From Planctomycetota bacterium (GTDB lineage Bacteria; Planctomycetota; UBA1135; GCA-002686595): a DNA stretch of 6,671 nucleotides. The notes beneath the pieces are model-generated. The model did not search any database, was not told the origin of the DNA, and saw nothing but the letters and a program-made list of their open reading frames with translations. Shown piece by piece: positions 4,804 through 6,671 of the stretch. Location: NCBI GenBank assembly GCA_022447405.1, contig JAKVCE010000126.1, forward strand, positions 1 through 6,671, given 5' to 3'. A program made the position numbers and the translations under genes. Numbering within the stretch: position 1 is the first letter of the stretch; every line of letters begins with the position of its first letter.

Positions 4804-6671
4804 ATGTTCGGGCTCCTTCTCCTCAGCCTCCCCGCCGCCCAAGACCCTGGCGCGGACTTCTTCGAGGCGCACGTCCGGCCGCTCTTCGCAGAGCACTGCA
4901 CGGGCTGTCACGGGGAGAAGAAGCAGAAGGCCGAGCTGCGCCTCGACCGCTACGGCTCGATCATGGAGGGCGGCGAAGGCGGCGCTGTCATCACCCCCGG
5001 CGACGTCGACTCCAGCAAGCTCCTCGTCGCTGTCCGCTATGAGGACGAGTTCCTCCAGATGCCGCCGCGCTATCAGCTCTCGGCTGCGGAGATCCAACGC
5101 CTCGAGGAGTGGGTCGAGATGGGCGCGCCCGGCCCTGTCACTGAAGGAGCTGGCGCGATCACGGTCGAGGAGTTCGACCTCGAGGAGCGGCTCAAGCACT
5201 GGGCCTATCAGCCCGTGGCAGACCCCGAGGTCCCAGAGAGCGCTTGGGGTTCAGACCCCATCGACGCCTTCATCTCAGAGGGTCTGAGCGAGGCTGGCTT
5301 GTCGCACGCCCCCGAGGCAGACCGCGCCACCTGGCTGCGCCGCGCGAGCTACGGGATCACAGGGCTGCCCCCCTCTCCAGAGGAGCTCCAAGACTTCCTC
5401 GCTGATGACTCGGACGGAGCCTATGAGCGCGTCGTCGATCGACTGCTCGCGTCACCTCACTACGGCGAGAAGTGGGCGCGGCACTGGCTCGACCTCATGC
5501 GCTACGGAGAGAGCCGCGGGCACGAGTTCGACTACCGCATCCCCAACGCCTTCGAGTACCGCGACTACCTCACGCGAGCGCTCAACGCCGACGTCCCCTA
5601 TGACCGCTTCCTCACCGAGCACGTCGCTGGCGATCTCGTCGAGGAGCCGCGCCTCCACCCCACTGAGGGCTATGACGAGTCCGTCCTCGGCACCGGCTTC
5701 TGGCACCTCGGGGATGAGGTCCACTCGCCTGTCGACATCCAGGGGGACGAGGCCGATCGGGTCTCCAACCAGATCGAGGTGTTCTCGCGCTCTTTCCTGG
5801 CGATGAGCGTCTCCTGCGCGCGCTGCCATGACCACAAGTTCGATCCCATCCCCACCGAAGACTTCTACGCGCTCGCGGGCTTCCTGCACAGCTCCTCGTA
5901 CCGACAGGTCCTCTTCGAGACCTTGCACAAGAACACGCTCATCGCCGAAGCGCTCGCGGAGCTCGACGCCGAGCGAGGCCCTGCCACCCGCCTCGCCTTC
6001 GCTGAGGCCCTCAGCCCAAGCATCGAGCTCGTCGAGGAGCACCTCAACGCAGCGCGCGAGGTCATCAACTATGAGCCCAAAGAGGTAGGAGACGAGGCGC
6101 CCTTGCCCGAGAGCTTGGAGGTCGTCTTCGAAGACTTCGAGGGCGACTCGTGGGGAGCTTGGGAGGCAGAGGGTGAGGCCTTCGGCTCGGCGGCCCCGCT
6201 CCTCTCGGACATCCCGGACTATCACCAGGAGAAGCTCAAGGACTGGCGCGGCGAGCGCTTCGTGTGCACGCACAGGAACACAGCGGACGGGGACTCCGAG
6301 AAATACGATCCAGTGGGATTGGATGCGCGCACGGGCAAGCTCCTGAGCCCGGAGTTCACCATTGAGCACGACTACCTCCACTTCCTCGTCTGCGGCGGGA
6401 ACGACGAGGAGAAGACCGCGGTGAGGCTCCTGGTCGACGGGGAGGTGGTCCTCTCCCGAGCAGGCTCCAAGGACGGAGTCTTCCGGCCAGCCTCCTTCAG
6501 GATGACCGCGTGGCGAGGGGCGCGGGCGCGCGTCGAGGTCGCTGATGAGGGCGGAGGCAGCTGGGGACACATCAGCGTGGACCACCTCGTGTTCAGCGAC
6601 CGCGCTGACTCCGGAGCCCTCAAGCGGGCGCGGCGGGCTGAAGAGCAGAGAGCTCACTTCGCAGCCGTCAG
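4804..6671 (+). CDS. Exported planctomycete-type cytochrome c / DUF1549 (PSCyt2) protein, 3' end outside window
   Basis: 622 codons are visible and the frame is still open at the right edge. A very short signal peptide (about 1-13, MFGLLLLSLPAAQ) precedes a planctomycete cytochrome c domain with haem motif CTGCH (32-36) and a likely axial methionine in QMPPR (Met86). DUF1549 follows at about 145-360, with DPIDAFI (151-157), TGLPPSPEEL, SPHYGEKWARHWLD (217-230) and a second haem-type motif CARCH (338-342) followed by DHKFDPIPTEDFYAL. A helical stretch leads to a beta-sandwich at about 440-599 (VFEDFEGDSWGAW to SWGHISVDHLVF). In complete family members a DUF1553 (PSD1) domain follows; it would lie beyond the window. 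Function is not established; a periplasmic redox role, often guessed to serve glycan breakdown, is inference. The start is fixed: an in-frame TGA lies at 4750 and no other start codon lies between. There is no Shine-Dalgarno, and an 8-bp GGGGCCCC palindrome abuts the ATG. A long minus-strand reading frame over 5452-6657 is its antisense shadow. Confidence 0.93.
   Translation, partial: MFGLLLLSLPAAQDPGADFFEAHVRPLFAEHCTGCHGEKKQKAELRLDRYGSIMEGGEGGAVITPGDVDSSKLLVAVRYEDEFLQMPPRYQLSAAEIQRLEEWVEMGAPGPVTEGAGAITVEEFDLEERLKHWAYQPVADPEVPESAWGSDPIDAFISEGLSEAGLSHAPEADRATWLRRASYGITGLPPSPEELQDFLADDSDGAYERVVDRLLASPHYGEKWARHWLDLMRYGESRGHEFDYRIPNAFEYRDYLTRALNADVPYDRFLTEHVAGDLVEEPRLHPTEGYDESVLGTGFWHLGDEVHSPVDIQGDEADRVSNQIEVFSRSFLAMSVSCARCHDHKFDPIPTEDFYALAGFLHSSSYRQVLFETLHKNTLIAEALAELDAERGPATRLAFAEALSPSIELVEEHLNAAREVINYEPKEVGDEAPLPESLEVVFEDFEGDSWGAWEAEGEAFGSAAPLLSDIPDYHQEKLKDWRGERFVCTHRNTADGDSEKYDPVGLDARTGKLLSPEFTIEHDYLHFLVCGGNDEEKTAVRLLVDGEVVLSRAGSKDGVFRPASFRMTAWRGARARVEVADEGGGSWGHISVDHLVFSDRADSGALKRARRAEEQRAHFAAV

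Noticed and set aside
5452..6657. Minus-strand open reading frame of 401 codons opposite the cytochrome/DUF1549 gene
   Set aside because: It is antisense to a gene with unmistakable CTGCH, SPHYGEKWARHW and CARCH motifs. Its Val/Glu/Leu-rich sequence shows no domain and arises from the high-GC codon pattern.
1..6671. CRISPR array, tRNA, rRNA, transposase or terminal inverted repeats of a mobile element
   Set aside because: Reading both strands showed no regularly spaced repeats, no RNA-gene signatures, and no transposase or integrase-like protein.

Overview
The window most likely comes from a planctomycete (Planctomycetota) or a close relative in the PVC group. The main evidence is the gene entering the right edge. 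It combines a planctomycete-type cytochrome c domain with a DUF1549 domain, an architecture that is greatly expanded in Planctomycetota and also found in Verrucomicrobiota. High GC, strong G/C preference at third codon positions, and start codons mostly lacking a Shine-Dalgarno sequence agree with this. The genus cannot be told from the sequence.

Layout from left to right. Bases 1-107 appear to hold the last 34 codons of an unidentified plus-strand gene. Bases 304-831 (minus) encode a small membrane-anchored bacterial PH-domain (DUF304/bPH_2) protein. Bases 886-2934 (minus) encode a polytopic membrane protein resembling GT-C (family 39-like) glycosyltransferases, with an unusual soluble C-terminal region that carries about five helical repeats. 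These two minus-strand genes are 54 nt apart and could be co-transcribed, with the membrane protein first. A 166-bp divergent intergenic region (2935-3100) follows. It is rich in dyad symmetry, including a perfect 10-bp inverted repeat that puts the same 10-mer, in sense orientation, just upstream of both divergent start codons.

On the plus strand, 3101-4732 encodes an exported protein of unknown function that resembles DUF3352-type proteins and has a possible internal duplication. It ends at a perfect 16-bp hairpin (4751-4786). Only 17 nt later, at 4804, begins the large exported c-type cytochrome/DUF1549 protein, which runs off the right edge. A GH32-associated-type beta-sandwich appears to be inserted after its DUF1549 domain.

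No RNA gene, CRISPR array, insertion sequence or complete new system is visible. The visible theme is the cell envelope and periplasm: a membrane glycosyltransferase-like enzyme, a membrane PH protein, an exported unknown protein and an exported haem protein. No pathway can be reconstructed from these genes alone. The most interesting points are the repeat-bearing tail of the GT-C-like protein, the structured divergent promoter region, and the hairpin jammed against the start of the cytochrome gene.
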